Source: Thermoleophilia bacterium UBA6103
GTDB lineage: Bacteria > Actinomycetota > Thermoleophilia > UBA2241
Length of the DNA stretch: 64,000 bases
Direction of reading: 5' to 3'
Assembly (NCBI GenBank): GCA_002423545.1
Contig: DIWP01000001.1
Coordinates: 297,427 to 361,426, forward strand
Shown: piece by piece, positions 1 to 9,350 of the stretch
Numbering within the stretch: position 1 is the stretch's first letter
Layout of the letters: each line of letters starts with the position of its first letter
Made by a program: the position numbers and the translations under genes
Notes under the pieces: model-generated
Told to the model about the DNA's origin: nothing
Seen by the model: only the letters and a program-made list of their open reading frames with translations
Databases searched by the model: none

Positions 1-178
1 GGGCGCCTCCATGATGGGTCCGCGGGTCACGGAGCTGATCCACGAGATCGCCCTGGCGGCCTCGGCCGGTCTCACGCTGGACGCGGTGTGGCGCACGATC
101 CACGCGCACCCGACGCTCTCCGAGGCTGTCGGCGAGGCGGCGCTCTCCGCCGCCGGTCGCGGGATGCACAGTCTGTGA
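1..178 (+). CDS. lpdA: Dihydrolipoyl dehydrogenase, C-terminal fragment (5' end outside window)
   Basis: Only the last 58 or so codons are present, in the frame beginning at base 2 and stopping at TGA 176-178. The fragment reads like the C-terminal dimerisation domain of dihydrolipoamide dehydrogenase: a helix with ELIHEIALA and the HPTLSE stretch, which in this family carries the histidine that acts with the flavin disulfide of the partner subunit. The enzyme (E3) reoxidises lipoamide in 2-oxoacid dehydrogenase and glycine cleavage complexes. The next gene is lipA, the lipoate-making enzyme, overlapping by GTGA, which supports the assignment. The flavin and disulfide domains cannot be checked here. 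Confidence 0.85.
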   Translation, partial: GASMMGPRVTELIHEIALAASAGLTLDAVWRTIHAHPTLSEAVGEAALSAAGRGMHSL

Positions 179-1377
179 CGAATCCGGCGGCAGAGGTACG
201 CGGATCGACTGCCCCGGCCGGCGGCGGGACGATCGGCTCCACCGAAGCGGCCGCCGGGGCAGCGATCCAGCCTACCGCCGGGGGTGCGACCGAAGTCACC
301 GGGGCAGCGGGTGCGGCGAGCGCTGTCGGAACGAGCGCAGCTGTCGAGGAGACCGCCGGCGGCACGAGCGCAGCGGCCGGCGCCGGCCGGAAGCCCGACT
401 GGCTCAAGGTGAGCGTGCCGCCGGCGCGCGCCTTCCGCGCCACGGCGCGGGTGCTCGACGACCTCGATCTGCACACCGTCTGCAGCGAGGCGCGCTGCCC
501 GAACAAAGGCGAGTGCTTCGCCGCCGGCACGGCGACGTTCCTGATCCTCGGCGACCGGTGCACGCGCGACTGCCGCTTCTGCTCGGTGCGTCACGGCGCG
601 CCGGACGGCGAGCCCGATGCCGACGAGCCGCGCCGTGTCGCGGCGGCGGCGACGCGGCTCGAGCTCCGACACGTGGTGGTCACCAGCGTCACGCGAGACG
701 ACCTCGCGGACGGCGGCGCCGCCCAGTTCGCCGCTGTGATCGGCGAGGTGCGGGCGGCGCTGCCGGACGCCACCATCGAAGTCCTCACGCCCGACTTCGG
801 CGGCGACGAGGCGGCGCTGCGCGCCGTGCTGGTCGCCGCGCCCGATGTCTTCAACCACAACCTCGAGACCGTGCCGCGCCTGTACTCCCACGTCCGGCCG
901 GCGGCAGACTACGACCGTTCGCTGGAGGTACTGAGCCGGGCGGCTCAGTGGCCGGGCGCTGCGACCGCCGATCCGGCACGCCGGGCCGCGCCGTCGTCGT
1001 CCGCACCACACGCCCATCCGGCACGCCGCGCCGCGCAGTCATCGCGTGGCGCCGCCTCCGGCGGCGCGTGGCGTCCGGTCGTCAAGACCGGGCTCATGCT
1101 CGGACTGGGCGAGACACGCGCTGAGGTCGAGGCGGTGCTGCGGGACGCGCATGGGGCCGGCGTCGAAGTCGTCACCCTCGGACAGTACCTGCGGCCGGCG
1201 CCGGGATGTCTGCCGGTGGCACGGTACGTGACGCCGGAGGAGTTCGCGGAGTGGACGTCGTTCGGCGAGTCGGTCGGACTCGTCGTCGTCGCCGGACCGT
1301 TCGTCCGTTCGTCGTACCGGGCCGGCGAGGCGTTGGCCCGAGTCGCCGGGTCCCAGGCGCGGGGCCGCGGGTCGTGA
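175..1377 (+). CDS. lipA: Lipoyl synthase (radical SAM)
   Basis: Inserts two sulfurs into protein-bound octanoyl groups to make the lipoyl cofactor. Start chosen at GTG 175, which overlaps the upstream stop (GTGA), giving 400 residues. Visible motifs: the auxiliary cluster cysteines C103, C108 and C114 (CX4CX5C), the radical SAM cluster C129-X3-C133-X2-C136, and the C-terminal RSSY at 378-381 that ligates the auxiliary cluster. Two features are odd. There are about 75 residues of Ala/Thr/Gly-rich sequence before the conserved domain, which starts at KPDWLKV. An Ala/Arg/Ser-rich insert (about residues 261-298) interrupts the barrel and contains two copies of a DPARRA/HPARRA unit. All catalytic motifs are intact, so the gene is probably functional. 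Confidence 0.95.
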   Translation: MTNPAAEVRGSTAPAGGGTIGSTEAAAGAAIQPTAGGATEVTGAAGAASAVGTSAAVEETAGGTSAAAGAGRKPDWLKVSVPPARAFRATARVLDDLDLHTVCSEARCPNKGECFAAGTATFLILGDRCTRDCRFCSVRHGAPDGEPDADEPRRVAAAATRLELRHVVVTSVTRDDLADGGAAQFAAVIGEVRAALPDATIEVLTPDFGGDEAALRAVLVAAPDVFNHNLETVPRLYSHVRPAADYDRSLEVLSRAAQWPGAATADPARRAAPSSSAPHAHPARRAAQSSRGAASGGAWRPVVKTGLMLGLGETRAEVEAVLRDAHGAGVEVVTLGQYLRPAPGCLPVARYVTPEEFAEWTSFGESVGLVVVAGPFVRSSYRAGEALARVAGSQARGRGS

Positions 1378-2150
1378 CGGCGCGGACCGGGCGGCGTGAC
1401 CATGTGCCGTCGCCGCCGGGCATCCGGGCCGTCCTCTTCGACGTCGACTACACGCTGATCCGGCCCGGCCCGGTCTTCGATGTGGAGGGCTACGTGCGCA
1501 ACGGCCGCCGCTTTGGGCTCACGCTGGACCCGGAACGCTGGCCGCTGGCGCAGCGGGCGGCCTGGGAGGCGGTCGAGCGGCGTCGTGCCGCCAACGGCCA
1601 CGAGCACGACATGAGCCTCATCCCGGCCGTGACGCGGGCGGTCGTGAGTGCCCTGGCGGGTGAGGAGGCGTGCCGCTCGACGCCGGAGGCCTGTGAGGCG
1701 TGCGCACGCTACCAGGCCGACCAGTGGTGGGACCTGGCCAACTTCACCGTCTTCGAGGACGTGCAGCCCTGCCTGAAACGCCTGCGTTCCGCCTCCATGA
1801 AGATAGGCCTGGTCTCCAACACGAACCGCGACTTGCAGGCCGTGACGACGCACTTCGGCCTGGGGCCCTACGTGGATGTCGCGATCGCGTCGGTGGACGT
1901 CGGCGTGATGAAGCCGGAGCCGCAGATCTTTCTGGCGTGCCTCGACCGCCTCGGCTGCGGTCCCGAGGCGGCGGCCATGGTCGGCGACAACGAATACGAC
2001 GACATGCGCGGCGCGCTGGCGGCCGGCTTCGCCCTGGCGGTCCTGCTGGACCGCAGAGGCCGTCAGCGCAAGCTGGCCGAGCGGGGCGAGCCGGTCCACG
2101 CTCCGGCCATCGAGTCACTCGACGAACTGCCGGCACTGCTGGGGCTCTAA
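1374..2150 (+). CDS. HAD-superfamily hydrolase
   Basis: Haloacid-dehalogenase-fold phosphatase of 258 residues, substrate unknown. Start at GTG 1374 overlaps the lipA stop (GTGA). Motif I is FDVDYTL (nucleophile and general-acid Asp), motif II is the Ser of LVSNTN, motif III the Lys of MKPEP, and motif IV GDNEYDD. A helical cap of about 100 residues lies between motifs I and II and is Cys/Trp-rich (CEACARYQADQWW), as in type I HAD enzymes. The overlap places it in the lpd-lipA operon, but a link to lipoate metabolism is only inferred from position. Confidence 0.85.
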   Translation: MTARTGRRDHVPSPPGIRAVLFDVDYTLIRPGPVFDVEGYVRNGRRFGLTLDPERWPLAQRAAWEAVERRRAANGHEHDMSLIPAVTRAVVSALAGEEACRSTPEACEACARYQADQWWDLANFTVFEDVQPCLKRLRSASMKIGLVSNTNRDLQAVTTHFGLGPYVDVAIASVDVGVMKPEPQIFLACLDRLGCGPEAAAMVGDNEYDDMRGALAAGFALAVLLDRRGRQRKLAERGEPVHAPAIESLDELPALLGL

Positions 2151-2324
2151 ACCGGCCGGCGCACGCCGTGCCGGGGTCTCCTCTTGCTCGCGTTACCTTG
2201 ATTTATGGCAGTCACAAGTCGAAAAGACCCTTGTCTTCTGACGGTCTGACTGTCAAGAGAGCCCGCCCCCAGTATCCGGAGCGACCGCTCATGCGGGCCG
2301 GGAGCGTCGCTCAGGGCAGGCGCG
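2151..2324 (+). other. Intergenic region between convergent genes
   Basis: No gene is seen. It contains a local AT-richer stretch (about 2190-2255) and an imperfect palindrome at 2238-2254 (GACGGTC-T-GACTGTC) that recurs almost exactly at 45505-45521. No convincing intrinsic terminator was found for either flanking gene. Confidence 0.5.
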
Positions 2325-3626
2325 TCAGCGCTTCTCGACCAGCGCGTACAGCGTCTGCGAGCCGGTGAGGTAGAGGATGCTGCGGCCGGCGGCGACCGGC
2401 GTGTAGCGGCCGTCGCCGAAGCGCCACAACTCCTTGCCGGTGCGGGCATCGAGGGCCCAGGTGCGCTTGGCGAAGCTGGAGACGTAGACCACGCCGTCGA
2501 TCACCGCCGGCGCGCCGGAGACCGGCTTGCCGGTCGGAAAGCGCCAGCGGATGCGGCCGTTGCGGGCGTCGAAGCAGTAGAGCTGAGAGGTGTACGAGCC
2601 GACGAAGACCCGGTCCTGCCAGACGGCCGCCGACGAGTAGATGTAGGCGCCGGTGCCCTGGTTCCAGCGTGTGTTGCCGGTGCGCAGGTCGAGGGCGAAG
2701 AACGTGCCGCCGATGCTGCCGATGTAGGCGGTCCGATAGGCCAGCGCGGCGGTGGCGTAGAACCTGTCCGAGCCGACCACGTAGCGGCTGGCGCGATGCT
2801 GCCAGAGCAGCTTGCCGCGGTAGTTGAGGCAGTAGACGGAGCCGTCGTAGCTGCCGATCACCAGCCGGTCGTCGAGCAGTGCCGGGCTGCCGGTGACCTT
2901 GTCGCCGGTGCGGAAGCGCCACTGCAGCCGCTCCTTGAAGCGGTCGAGGGCGTAGACGGAGCCGTCCCAGCAGCCGGCGATGACCCAGCGACCCCAAATG
3001 AGCGGCGACGACTCACAGGGACTGTCGAACTTGTAGCGCCAGATGCCCTCGCCGGTCTCACGATCGAGGGCGAAGAGCCAGCCCTTGAGCGATGTGAGGT
3101 AGACGACGCCTTCGTGCACCGTGGGGCTGGAGGCGTACTTGCCGCCGTATTTGCGCTTCCACACGAGGTCGCCGCTGGCCGCGTCGAGGCAGTAGATGGT
3201 GCCGCCGAGGGTGGTGAAGAACAGGCGGTCGCCGTCGATGCTGGGTGGGAACTCGAGCAGCGACTTGGCGGCGAACTTCCACTTGACGCGGAACGGGGGC
3301 CGCAGCGACACGTCGGGCTTGAAGCGGGTGCGGGCCGGGTCGTACCCGTACATCGGCCACGACCCCTGGTCCCGGTCGGCCTCTTCCGAGCCTGGCGACG
3401 GACTGCCGCCGGGCGACGCATCGTCGCCGGGGGATGGTGAGGCCGACGGTGAGGGCGAGGCCGAGGCGCCTGGGTCGCCGGCCATCGTGGAGGCGTCGGG
3501 AAACGGTGTGACCGGGCCGTCAGACCAGGGCCGGGCGATCAGCAGTGTGGCGCTCCCGGCGGCCACGACGACAGCGGCCGCCACGATGGCGGTCCACCAG
3601 CGCTTCGAGAGATGACGCACGCTCAC
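2325..3626 (-). CDS. Membrane-anchored PQQ-like beta-propeller repeat protein
   Basis: A 433-residue protein with an N-terminal hydrophobic anchor (about residues 12-31), a Ser/Pro/Asp-rich linker (about 45-85) and a beta-propeller. The propeller contains repeated blades such as GTIYCLDAASGDLVW and GSVYALDRFKERLQW, i.e. the A-x-D-x-x-x-G-x-x-x-W pattern of PQQ/BamB-type repeats. It probably faces the outside of the membrane. No PQQ-binding or dehydrogenase residues were recognised, so an enzymatic role is not supported; a binding or scaffolding role is more likely. The gene immediately upstream on the same strand is a paralogue with the same layout, indicating tandem duplication. Confidence 0.8.
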   Translation of the reverse strand: MSVRHLSKRWWTAIVAAAVVVAAGSATLLIARPWSDGPVTPFPDASTMAGDPGASASPSPSASPSPGDDASPGGSPSPGSEEADRDQGSWPMYGYDPARTRFKPDVSLRPPFRVKWKFAAKSLLEFPPSIDGDRLFFTTLGGTIYCLDAASGDLVWKRKYGGKYASSPTVHEGVVYLTSLKGWLFALDRETGEGIWRYKFDSPCESSPLIWGRWVIAGCWDGSVYALDRFKERLQWRFRTGDKVTGSPALLDDRLVIGSYDGSVYCLNYRGKLLWQHRASRYVVGSDRFYATAALAYRTAYIGSIGGTFFALDLRTGNTRWNQGTGAYIYSSAAVWQDRVFVGSYTSQLYCFDARNGRIRWRFPTGKPVSGAPAVIDGVVYVSSFAKRTWALDARTGKELWRFGDGRYTPVAAGRSILYLTGSQTLYALVEKR

Positions 3627-3681
3627 CCCCGGCCTCCCGCGGTGTGGTGTCCGTCGCCGCGCCTGTCCATCTCGTGCACCC

Positions 3682-4890
3682 TCACTTGGCCATGGTCAGG
3701 GCGTAGATGGTGCGGCTGCCCATGAGGATGAGCGACTCGCCCCAGGTGACGGCCGGCGAGTAGCGGCCGTCGTCGTACTCCCACTCGATGCGGCCGACCT
3801 CGCCGTCGGCCGCGTACGTGCGTCCGGCGAAGGTGGAGAAGTAGACCAGGCCGCCGATCACCGAGGGGGCGCCGGAGACGGGCTCGCCGTCGCTGAAGGT
3901 CCAGAGCACGCGACCCTTGGCAGCGTCGAGGGCGTAGAACGTGCGATCGTAGGAGCCGAAGAACACGCGGTTGTTCCACACGGCGGCCGACGAGTAGATG
4001 CGTCCGCCGATGGTCCGCGACCAGCGCTCGTTGCCGGTGTTGACGTCGAGCGCGTACATGGTGCCGACCAGGCTGCCGATGTAGACGGTGTCGTAGGCGA
4101 CCGCCGGTGTGGTGTAGAAGCGGTCGCGCAAGAAGAACATGTGGCGGGCGCGGTAGCGCCACAGCTGGTTGCCGTCGTAGTCGACCGCGTAGACCGAGCC
4201 GTCGTAGGAGCCGAAGATGATGCGTCCTTTGTAGAGGGCCGGGCTCGAGTGGACGCGGTCGCCGGTCTGGAACTCCCAGATGACCTCACCGGTGCCTTTG
4301 TCGAGGGCGTAGACGGTGCCCTCCCAGCTGCCGAAGATCACCCGGTCCTTCCAGATCAGTGGTGAGGACTCGGTCGGACTCTGCGTCTCGAAGGTCCATC
4401 TGACCTTGCCGGTGAAGCGATCGAGGGCGTAGACCAGGCCGCGCATCGAAGCGATGTAGACGCTGTCGCCGGAGATGGCCGGGGTGGTCGCCAGCTTGCC
4501 GCCGGTGTTGTAGCGCCAGAGGACCTTGCCGGTGGCCGCCCGGCAGCAGTAGACGTAGCCGTGGCCGGCGTTGAAGTAGAGCCGGTCGCCCCAGGTGGTG
4601 GGCGGGAACTCCAGCAGATCGCCGACATCGAGCTTCCACTTCACCTTGTACGGGGGGTGGAGCGTGCTGGTGGGGTTGGCGAAGGTCCGCGCCGGACCGT
4701 AGCCGTAGGCCGGCCACAGGTTCAGGCGCTGGAGGATCGTGTCATCGGCGGTCGGTGGCGGGCCGGTGGCGGAGGCGGTCGGGAACGGCGTGATGGTGCG
4801 GTCGTCGGCGACGCCGGTGAGCACGGCGACGACCGTGATGACGGCGGCCATCAGGAGGGCGAGAGCGACTGTAAGGGTGATCCTCTTCAT
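3682..4890 (-). CDS. Membrane-anchored PQQ-like beta-propeller repeat protein (paralogue)
   Basis: A 402-residue paralogue of the following gene: N-terminal membrane segment (about residues 5-25), short Thr/Pro linker ending near residue 55, then a propeller with blades such as GTVYALDKGTGEVIW, GTMYALDVNTGNERW and RTFYALDAAKGRVLW. Both proteins share the entry motif WP(M/A)YGYxPARTxF and the phrase VKWK, so they derive from a duplication. It is divergent from selD; the 166 bases between hold both promoters. Function unknown; BamB-like or quinoprotein-like names would be over-interpretation. Confidence 0.8.
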   Translation of the reverse strand: MKRITLTVALALLMAAVITVVAVLTGVADDRTITPFPTASATGPPPTADDTILQRLNLWPAYGYGPARTFANPTSTLHPPYKVKWKLDVGDLLEFPPTTWGDRLYFNAGHGYVYCCRAATGKVLWRYNTGGKLATTPAISGDSVYIASMRGLVYALDRFTGKVRWTFETQSPTESSPLIWKDRVIFGSWEGTVYALDKGTGEVIWEFQTGDRVHSSPALYKGRIIFGSYDGSVYAVDYDGNQLWRYRARHMFFLRDRFYTTPAVAYDTVYIGSLVGTMYALDVNTGNERWSRTIGGRIYSSAAVWNNRVFFGSYDRTFYALDAAKGRVLWTFSDGEPVSGAPSVIGGLVYFSTFAGRTYAADGEVGRIEWEYDDGRYSPAVTWGESLILMGSRTIYALTMAK

Positions 4891-5056
4891 GGTGGGCGGC
4901 GCCCGCTGCGGGAGCGGGCGGTATCCGTATACGATACTCGATAGCGCCGTCTTCGACGCGCACCGGTCGTGATCCGCCCCGGCGGCGGGCCGACGACGGC
5001 GTCGTGTCGCTCACGCACGGGTATCGACCGGCGGATCCCACAGGCACGATGAGGGC

Positions 5057-6223
5057 ATGACGAAGAACGAGCGCATACGGCTCACGCAGTACGCCGCCAA
5101 GAGCGGCTGAGCGGCCAAGATGGGTCCGTGCGACCTGCAGGCTCTGCTCGATACGCTGCCACGCGACACCGAGGCCTTCGCCCGTCTCCTCGAGACGCGC
5201 GACGACGCCGCCGTGACGCAGCTTCGCGACGACCTCTGCCTGGTGCAGACGGTCGACTTCTTCACGCCCATCGTCGACGATCCCTACTGGTTCGGCCAGA
5301 TCGCCGCCGCCAACGCGCTGGCCGACGTCTACGCCATGGGCGCCCGGCCGCTGACGGCCATGAACCTGGTCGGCTGGCCGGCCGAGATCGCGGCGGAGCA
5401 CCTGGCGGCGGTGCTGCGCGGCGGCGCCGAGAAGGTCACAGAAGCCGGCGCCGAGCTGGCCGGCGGTCACACCATCGAGGACAAAGAGCCCAAGTACGGG
5501 CTGGCCGTCACCGGCATCGCTCGCCCCGAGGAGATCGTCTACAACGGCGGCGCCCTGCCGGGCGATGTCTTCGTGCTGACCAAGCCGCTGGGCATCGGCA
5601 TCCTCGCCAGCGCGCTCAAGAAGGGCCTCATCGATGAGGACGACATGATGCCGGCGATCCGCGCCGCGGCGCATCTCAACGCCGCCGCCGCCCGCGCTAT
5701 GCAGCGCGCCCAGGTGCACGCGTGCACCGACGTCAGCGGGTTCGGGCTGCTCGGCCACCTGAGCGAGATGCTCGACGCCAGCGGCTCGGGCGCCATGGAG
5801 CGTGAGGAGCCGCTCGGCGCCCGCATCGCGGTCGCCGCTGTGCCGCTGCACGAACGCGTCCTGGGCTTCGCCGCCGACGGCGTGTTCGCCGGCGGCCTGC
5901 GGAACAACCGCACGTTCCTCGCCGGCCGGGTGATCGATGCGGCGCTCGCGGACGCGAGCACCAGCGCGACCGCAGGCGACGGGGCCGCGGCGGACGTCCG
6001 CGGAGCGGGACCTGACGGGGACGGCGGGCTGCTCGACGAGTCGCCGGTGCTGGCGCTGTTCGACCCGCAGACGTCCGGCGGACTGCTGATGGCGGTGCCG
6101 CAGGAGCGGCTCGACCTGCTGCTGCGGGCGCTCGACGAAGAGGGTGAAGAGGGCTGGCCGATCGGCGAAGCCGTCCGCGACCCCGAGGGCCGCATCCTGC
6201 TCGACAGGCACGCCGGCTCGTGA
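5057..6223 (+). CDS. selD: Selenide, water dikinase (selenoprotein, in-frame UGA = Sec18)
   Basis: Makes selenophosphate, the selenium donor for Sec-tRNA. The reading frame starts at ATG 5057, runs into TGA at 5108-5110 and continues to 6223 (388 residues counting Sec). The context is K-S-G-Sec-A-A-K-M-G-P, the canonical SelD active-site loop, with Sec18 in the Cys/Sec position and K21 as the catalytic lysine. The rest matches SelD: VDFFTPIVDDPYWFGQIAAA, GGHTIEDKEPKYGLAVTG and DPQTSGGLL. Automated callers would start at ATG 5120 and lose the active site. A potential ribosome-binding GAGGG precedes the start. It is first in the operon with selA and selB. A 20-residue Ala/Gly/Asp-rich insert lies near residues 300-322. 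Confidence 0.95.
5108..5140 (+). promoter_or_regulatory. Sec UGA codon and candidate bacterial SECIS hairpin
   Basis: UGA 5108-5110 is followed after 11 bases by a small hairpin: GGGTC (5122-5126), loop CGTGC (5127-5131), GACCT (5132-5136). Bacterial SECIS elements sit inside the coding region just 3' of the UGA and are read by SelB, whose gene lies downstream. The exact apical-loop consensus was not verified. Confidence 0.6.
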
Positions 6224-6236
6224 CAGACGGGCCGCA

Positions 6237-7658
6237 GTGACGCCGACTGACGACGATACGGTGACGCCGCCGGGAGCGACGCCCTCAGAGCCCGACCACA
6301 CCGACCGTCCGGTGAATGCAGAGAGCGATGATCTCGATGGAGCGGTCGGCGGCGACACAGAGGCGCTTGATGTTGGTCTCGACACGCAGCCGCTGGTCGT
6401 CGGTGCGGACACGGAGCCTCTGGACGTCGCCTCCGACGTTGCGCCTCCCACCGCTGCTCTGGACACGGAACGGCCGGGCGCCGGTGTCCACACGGAGTCT
6501 GGCGCCGGCGGTCCCGGCGCCGCCGGGCCTGCCGGGCGCGATCCGCAGGCGGCGGCTGCCACCCCGCCGCCGCGCCGTGCCGAGCGGCGCATCTACATGG
6601 GCAACGGCGTCTGGGCGCCGGTCGACGACTCCGGCGCCGCAGCTACCTCATCAGGCGCCCTCTTGCCGGCGGACCGGGCCGGCGGACCGGGTGCACCGGG
6701 GGTCCGTTTGTCACAGGGCCGTGCCGGGATGCCCGCCGCACCTGTACGAGTGGCGCCGCGCGGGACCGCGGCCGGGCCGTCGGCCGTCGAGCGGCCGACT
6801 GCATCGGCCTGGCCGCTGCGCATCCTGTTCTCCGTGCCGATCATATGGGGCGCCGCCCTGGCCGCCGGCGCCGCCGTCTACATGGTCGGCCTGGCCTTCG
6901 CGGCCGGGCAGCCCGACCTCTCGCGGCCGCTGCTCATCCTGCTCGGTGTGGCGGCGCTGGCGGTGGCGCTGGCGCTGACCCTGGCGTGCGGCGCGCTCCT
7001 GCGCCGGTCCCTGCGCGGGCCGCTCCCGGTCGTCATCCTGGCGATCCTGGGGGCCGGCATGGTCGCCGCCGTGGCGGTCGCGGTCCTGGTGTCCGCCAGT
7101 CTGCCGGTCGTCGCGGCGGCGCTGCTCCTGGGGTACGCGGCCGCCGTGCTCGTCGCGTTCCGCATCGGCGGCGGCTCTTCCCGCGTCGTCGGCGTACGCC
7201 CGTTCGTCGTGCCGGGTGGACCCGGCGCATCGTCGCTCGACGAAGACACCCGGCAGTGGTCGTGGGAGCGGCCCCATGCCGGCGACGGCGCCACCGCGGT
7301 CTGGGTGCTCAGGGTGATCGCCGCCATCGTGGCCGTCGCGGCCGCCGTGCTCGTGGGTTTCGTGGCCTTCTCGCTGGCGGCGGAGTCGTTCATCGCCGGG
7401 CAGGAGGCACTCGGCTGGAGCGAGACGCTTCTGTCGGTCGCCTGGCAGGGCTCCGCCGGCTCCCGCATCCTGCACGTCCTCACTCTTGTCCTGGTCAACC
7501 TCGGGGGCGGGGCGCTGTACGGGATCCTGGCCTACGCGGCCGCTCGCAGTCTCGGTGGCTGGACGGGGCGCACGTATCGACTGTGGGCGATCGTCATGGC
7601 GGCGCTGGTCGTGGCCGGTATCGCTGCGTGGCTGCTCGACGGGACGCTGCCGAAGTGA
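6237..7658 (+). CDS. Multi-pass membrane protein of unknown function in the sel operon
   Basis: GTG 6237 is chosen because it follows the selD stop by 13 bases; this gives 473 residues. The first ~180 residues are hydrophilic and low-complexity, with degenerate DTE-x-LDV units (about 35-85) and then Pro/Ala/Gly-rich sequence. The motif RRIYMGNGVWAPVDDSG precedes a membrane domain with about seven predicted helices (residues ~190-330 and ~355-470). I do not recognise the family. Its position between selD and selA suggests it is co-transcribed with selenium genes, so selenium-compound transport or membrane sensing is conceivable, but nothing in the sequence shows this. Confidence 0.7.
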   Translation: MTPTDDDTVTPPGATPSEPDHTDRPVNAESDDLDGAVGGDTEALDVGLDTQPLVVGADTEPLDVASDVAPPTAALDTERPGAGVHTESGAGGPGAAGPAGRDPQAAAATPPPRRAERRIYMGNGVWAPVDDSGAAATSSGALLPADRAGGPGAPGVRLSQGRAGMPAAPVRVAPRGTAAGPSAVERPTASAWPLRILFSVPIIWGAALAAGAAVYMVGLAFAAGQPDLSRPLLILLGVAALAVALALTLACGALLRRSLRGPLPVVILAILGAGMVAAVAVAVLVSASLPVVAAALLLGYAAAVLVAFRIGGGSSRVVGVRPFVVPGGPGASSLDEDTRQWSWERPHAGDGATAVWVLRVIAAIVAVAAAVLVGFVAFSLAAESFIAGQEALGWSETLLSVAWQGSAGSRILHVLTLVLVNLGGGALYGILAYAAARSLGGWTGRTYRLWAIVMAALVVAGIAAWLLDGTLPK

Positions 7659-7793
7659 CTCCGGCGGCCGGCGGGCGTCCGGGAGTCGGACCGATCGGGC
7701 GAGGAACGTCCTGTCTGCCGTTGGAGCGAGTCACGTGATGTCTCCGGCGACAACGCAGGTGACGGATAGCGCGCTGCCGGGGATGAATGCTCC

Positions 7794-9350
7794 GTGAACG
7801 CGGGACGTGACAGGAACGGCAACGAGCGCGGCGGCGATGCAGAGCCGACGGCCGCCGTCCCGCGCGATCTGGCGCCGGTCGATGAGGTGCTCCACACGCC
7901 CGAGGTCCGGCAGCTGCTCACGCGGTTCCCGCACGCTCTGGTGGTGGAGGCGACGCGGACCGTCCTCGACCGCCTGCGACGCGAGATCCTCGCCGGCGGA
8001 CGCGAGGTCCGCTCCCACGACGTGACCGCCGAGCGGATGGCGCCCTGGGTGGCGGCGCTCGTGGAGGAGAGTGCGCGGCCGTCGCTGCGGCGCGTGATCA
8101 ACGCGCTGGGGGTGGTCGGCCACACCAACCTCGGCCGCTCGGTGCTGGCCGACGAGGCGGTGCGGGCGGTGGCCGCCGCGGCCGCCTTCTACTCGGACAT
8201 CGAGTTCGACCTGCCGAGCGGCGCCCGCGGGTCACGGCAGGTGCACGTGCACGACATCCTCTGCACGCTGGCCGGTGCCGAGGACGCCCTGGTCGTGAAC
8301 AACAACGCGGCCGCCATCCTGCTGGCGCTGGCGGCCACCTCGCGCGGCGGCGAGGTGCTGGTGAGCCGCGGGCAGCTCGTCGAGATCGGCGACGGCTTCC
8401 GCATCCCCGACATCCTGCGCGAGAGCGGCGCCGACCTCGTCGAGGTAGGGACCACCAACCGTACGTATCTGCGGGACTTCGAGGCGGCCCGGACGGAACG
8501 CACGCGGGCCGTGCTGCGGGTGCACACGAGCAACTACCGCATCGTCGGGTTCGCCGGCGAGCCGTCGCTGAGTGAGCTTGCCGGCCTGGCGCACGACCAC
8601 GATGCCATGCTGATCGACGACCTCGGGAGCGGGGCGCTGATCGGCGATCCCGGCGGGTCTGCCGGACTGGCCCTGCTGGCCGAGGAGCCGTCGCTGCGGG
8701 ACAGCGTCGCGGCCGGCGCTGATGTGGTCACCTTCAGCGGCGACAAGCTGCTGGGCGGCCCGCAGGCCGGCATCGCCGTCGGCCGGGCCGCGACCATAGA
8801 AGCGATGCGCCGCCATCCGCTGGCCCGCGCCGTGCGCATCGACAAGCTCGGCATCGCGGCGCTCGACGCCACCCTGCGCCTCTACCTCGACCCGGAGCAG
8901 GCGATGCGGCGGGTGCCGACGCTGGCCATGCTTGCGGCCACGCAGGACGAGGTCGCCGATCGGGCCGTCCGGCTCGGCGAGGCGGTCCGCGCAGCCGCGC
9001 GCGGTCTCGTCGCGACCGGGTCCCGCGGCGGGCAAGTCGCCGCCGCCGGCGCCGGCGGCGATGTGGATACCGGCATCGATGCGCAGTGGCCGTCCGCCGA
9101 CGACCTCGAGGTGGTGCCGTCGGTGGCCCGCGCCGGGGCCGGCTCGCTGCCGGTGACGGACGTCCCCAGCGCCGCGCTGGCGGTACGGCCGCCGGACGGC
9201 GACGCCCAGCGGCTCGCCGACGCGCTGCGGCTCGGCGAACCGGCGGTCCTGGCCCGCGTCCAAGGGGGGCGGCTGCTGCTCGATCTGCGCGCCGTGCGCG
9301 ACGAAGAGGTCGACGACCTGGCAGCTGCACTGCTGCGCGCTCTGACATGA
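7794..9350 (+). CDS. selA: L-seryl-tRNA(Sec) selenium transferase
   Basis: PLP enzyme that converts seryl-tRNA(Sec) to selenocysteinyl-tRNA(Sec) using selenophosphate. Start GTG 7794 has GGGGATG about 9 bases upstream; an ATG at 7783 is out of frame and stops at once. 518 residues. Conserved SelA sequence is clear: RRVINALGVVGHTNLGRS, NNNAAAILLAL, RGQLVEIGDGFRIPDI, and the PLP lysine K318 in FSGDKLLGGPQAG. A Gly/Ala-rich insert (about residues 405-435) precedes the small C-terminal domain. It overlaps selB by ATGA. Confidence 0.96.
   Translation: MNAGRDRNGNERGGDAEPTAAVPRDLAPVDEVLHTPEVRQLLTRFPHALVVEATRTVLDRLRREILAGGREVRSHDVTAERMAPWVAALVEESARPSLRRVINALGVVGHTNLGRSVLADEAVRAVAAAAAFYSDIEFDLPSGARGSRQVHVHDILCTLAGAEDALVVNNNAAAILLALAATSRGGEVLVSRGQLVEIGDGFRIPDILRESGADLVEVGTTNRTYLRDFEAARTERTRAVLRVHTSNYRIVGFAGEPSLSELAGLAHDHDAMLIDDLGSGALIGDPGGSAGLALLAEEPSLRDSVAAGADVVTFSGDKLLGGPQAGIAVGRAATIEAMRRHPLARAVRIDKLGIAALDATLRLYLDPEQAMRRVPTLAMLAATQDEVADRAVRLGEAVRAAARGLVATGSRGGQVAAAGAGGDVDTGIDAQWPSADDLEVVPSVARAGAGSLPVTDVPSAALAVRPPDGDAQRLADALRLGEPAVLARVQGGRLLLDLRAVRDEEVDDLAAALLRALT

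Noticed and set aside
3627..4890. PQQ-dependent dehydrogenase activity of the propellers
   Set aside because: Only blade repeats are present; no PQQ or calcium ligands recognised.
4742..6592. Long minus-strand open frame over selD
   Set aside because: Antisense to a clear SelD; a GC-rich shadow frame with no domain.
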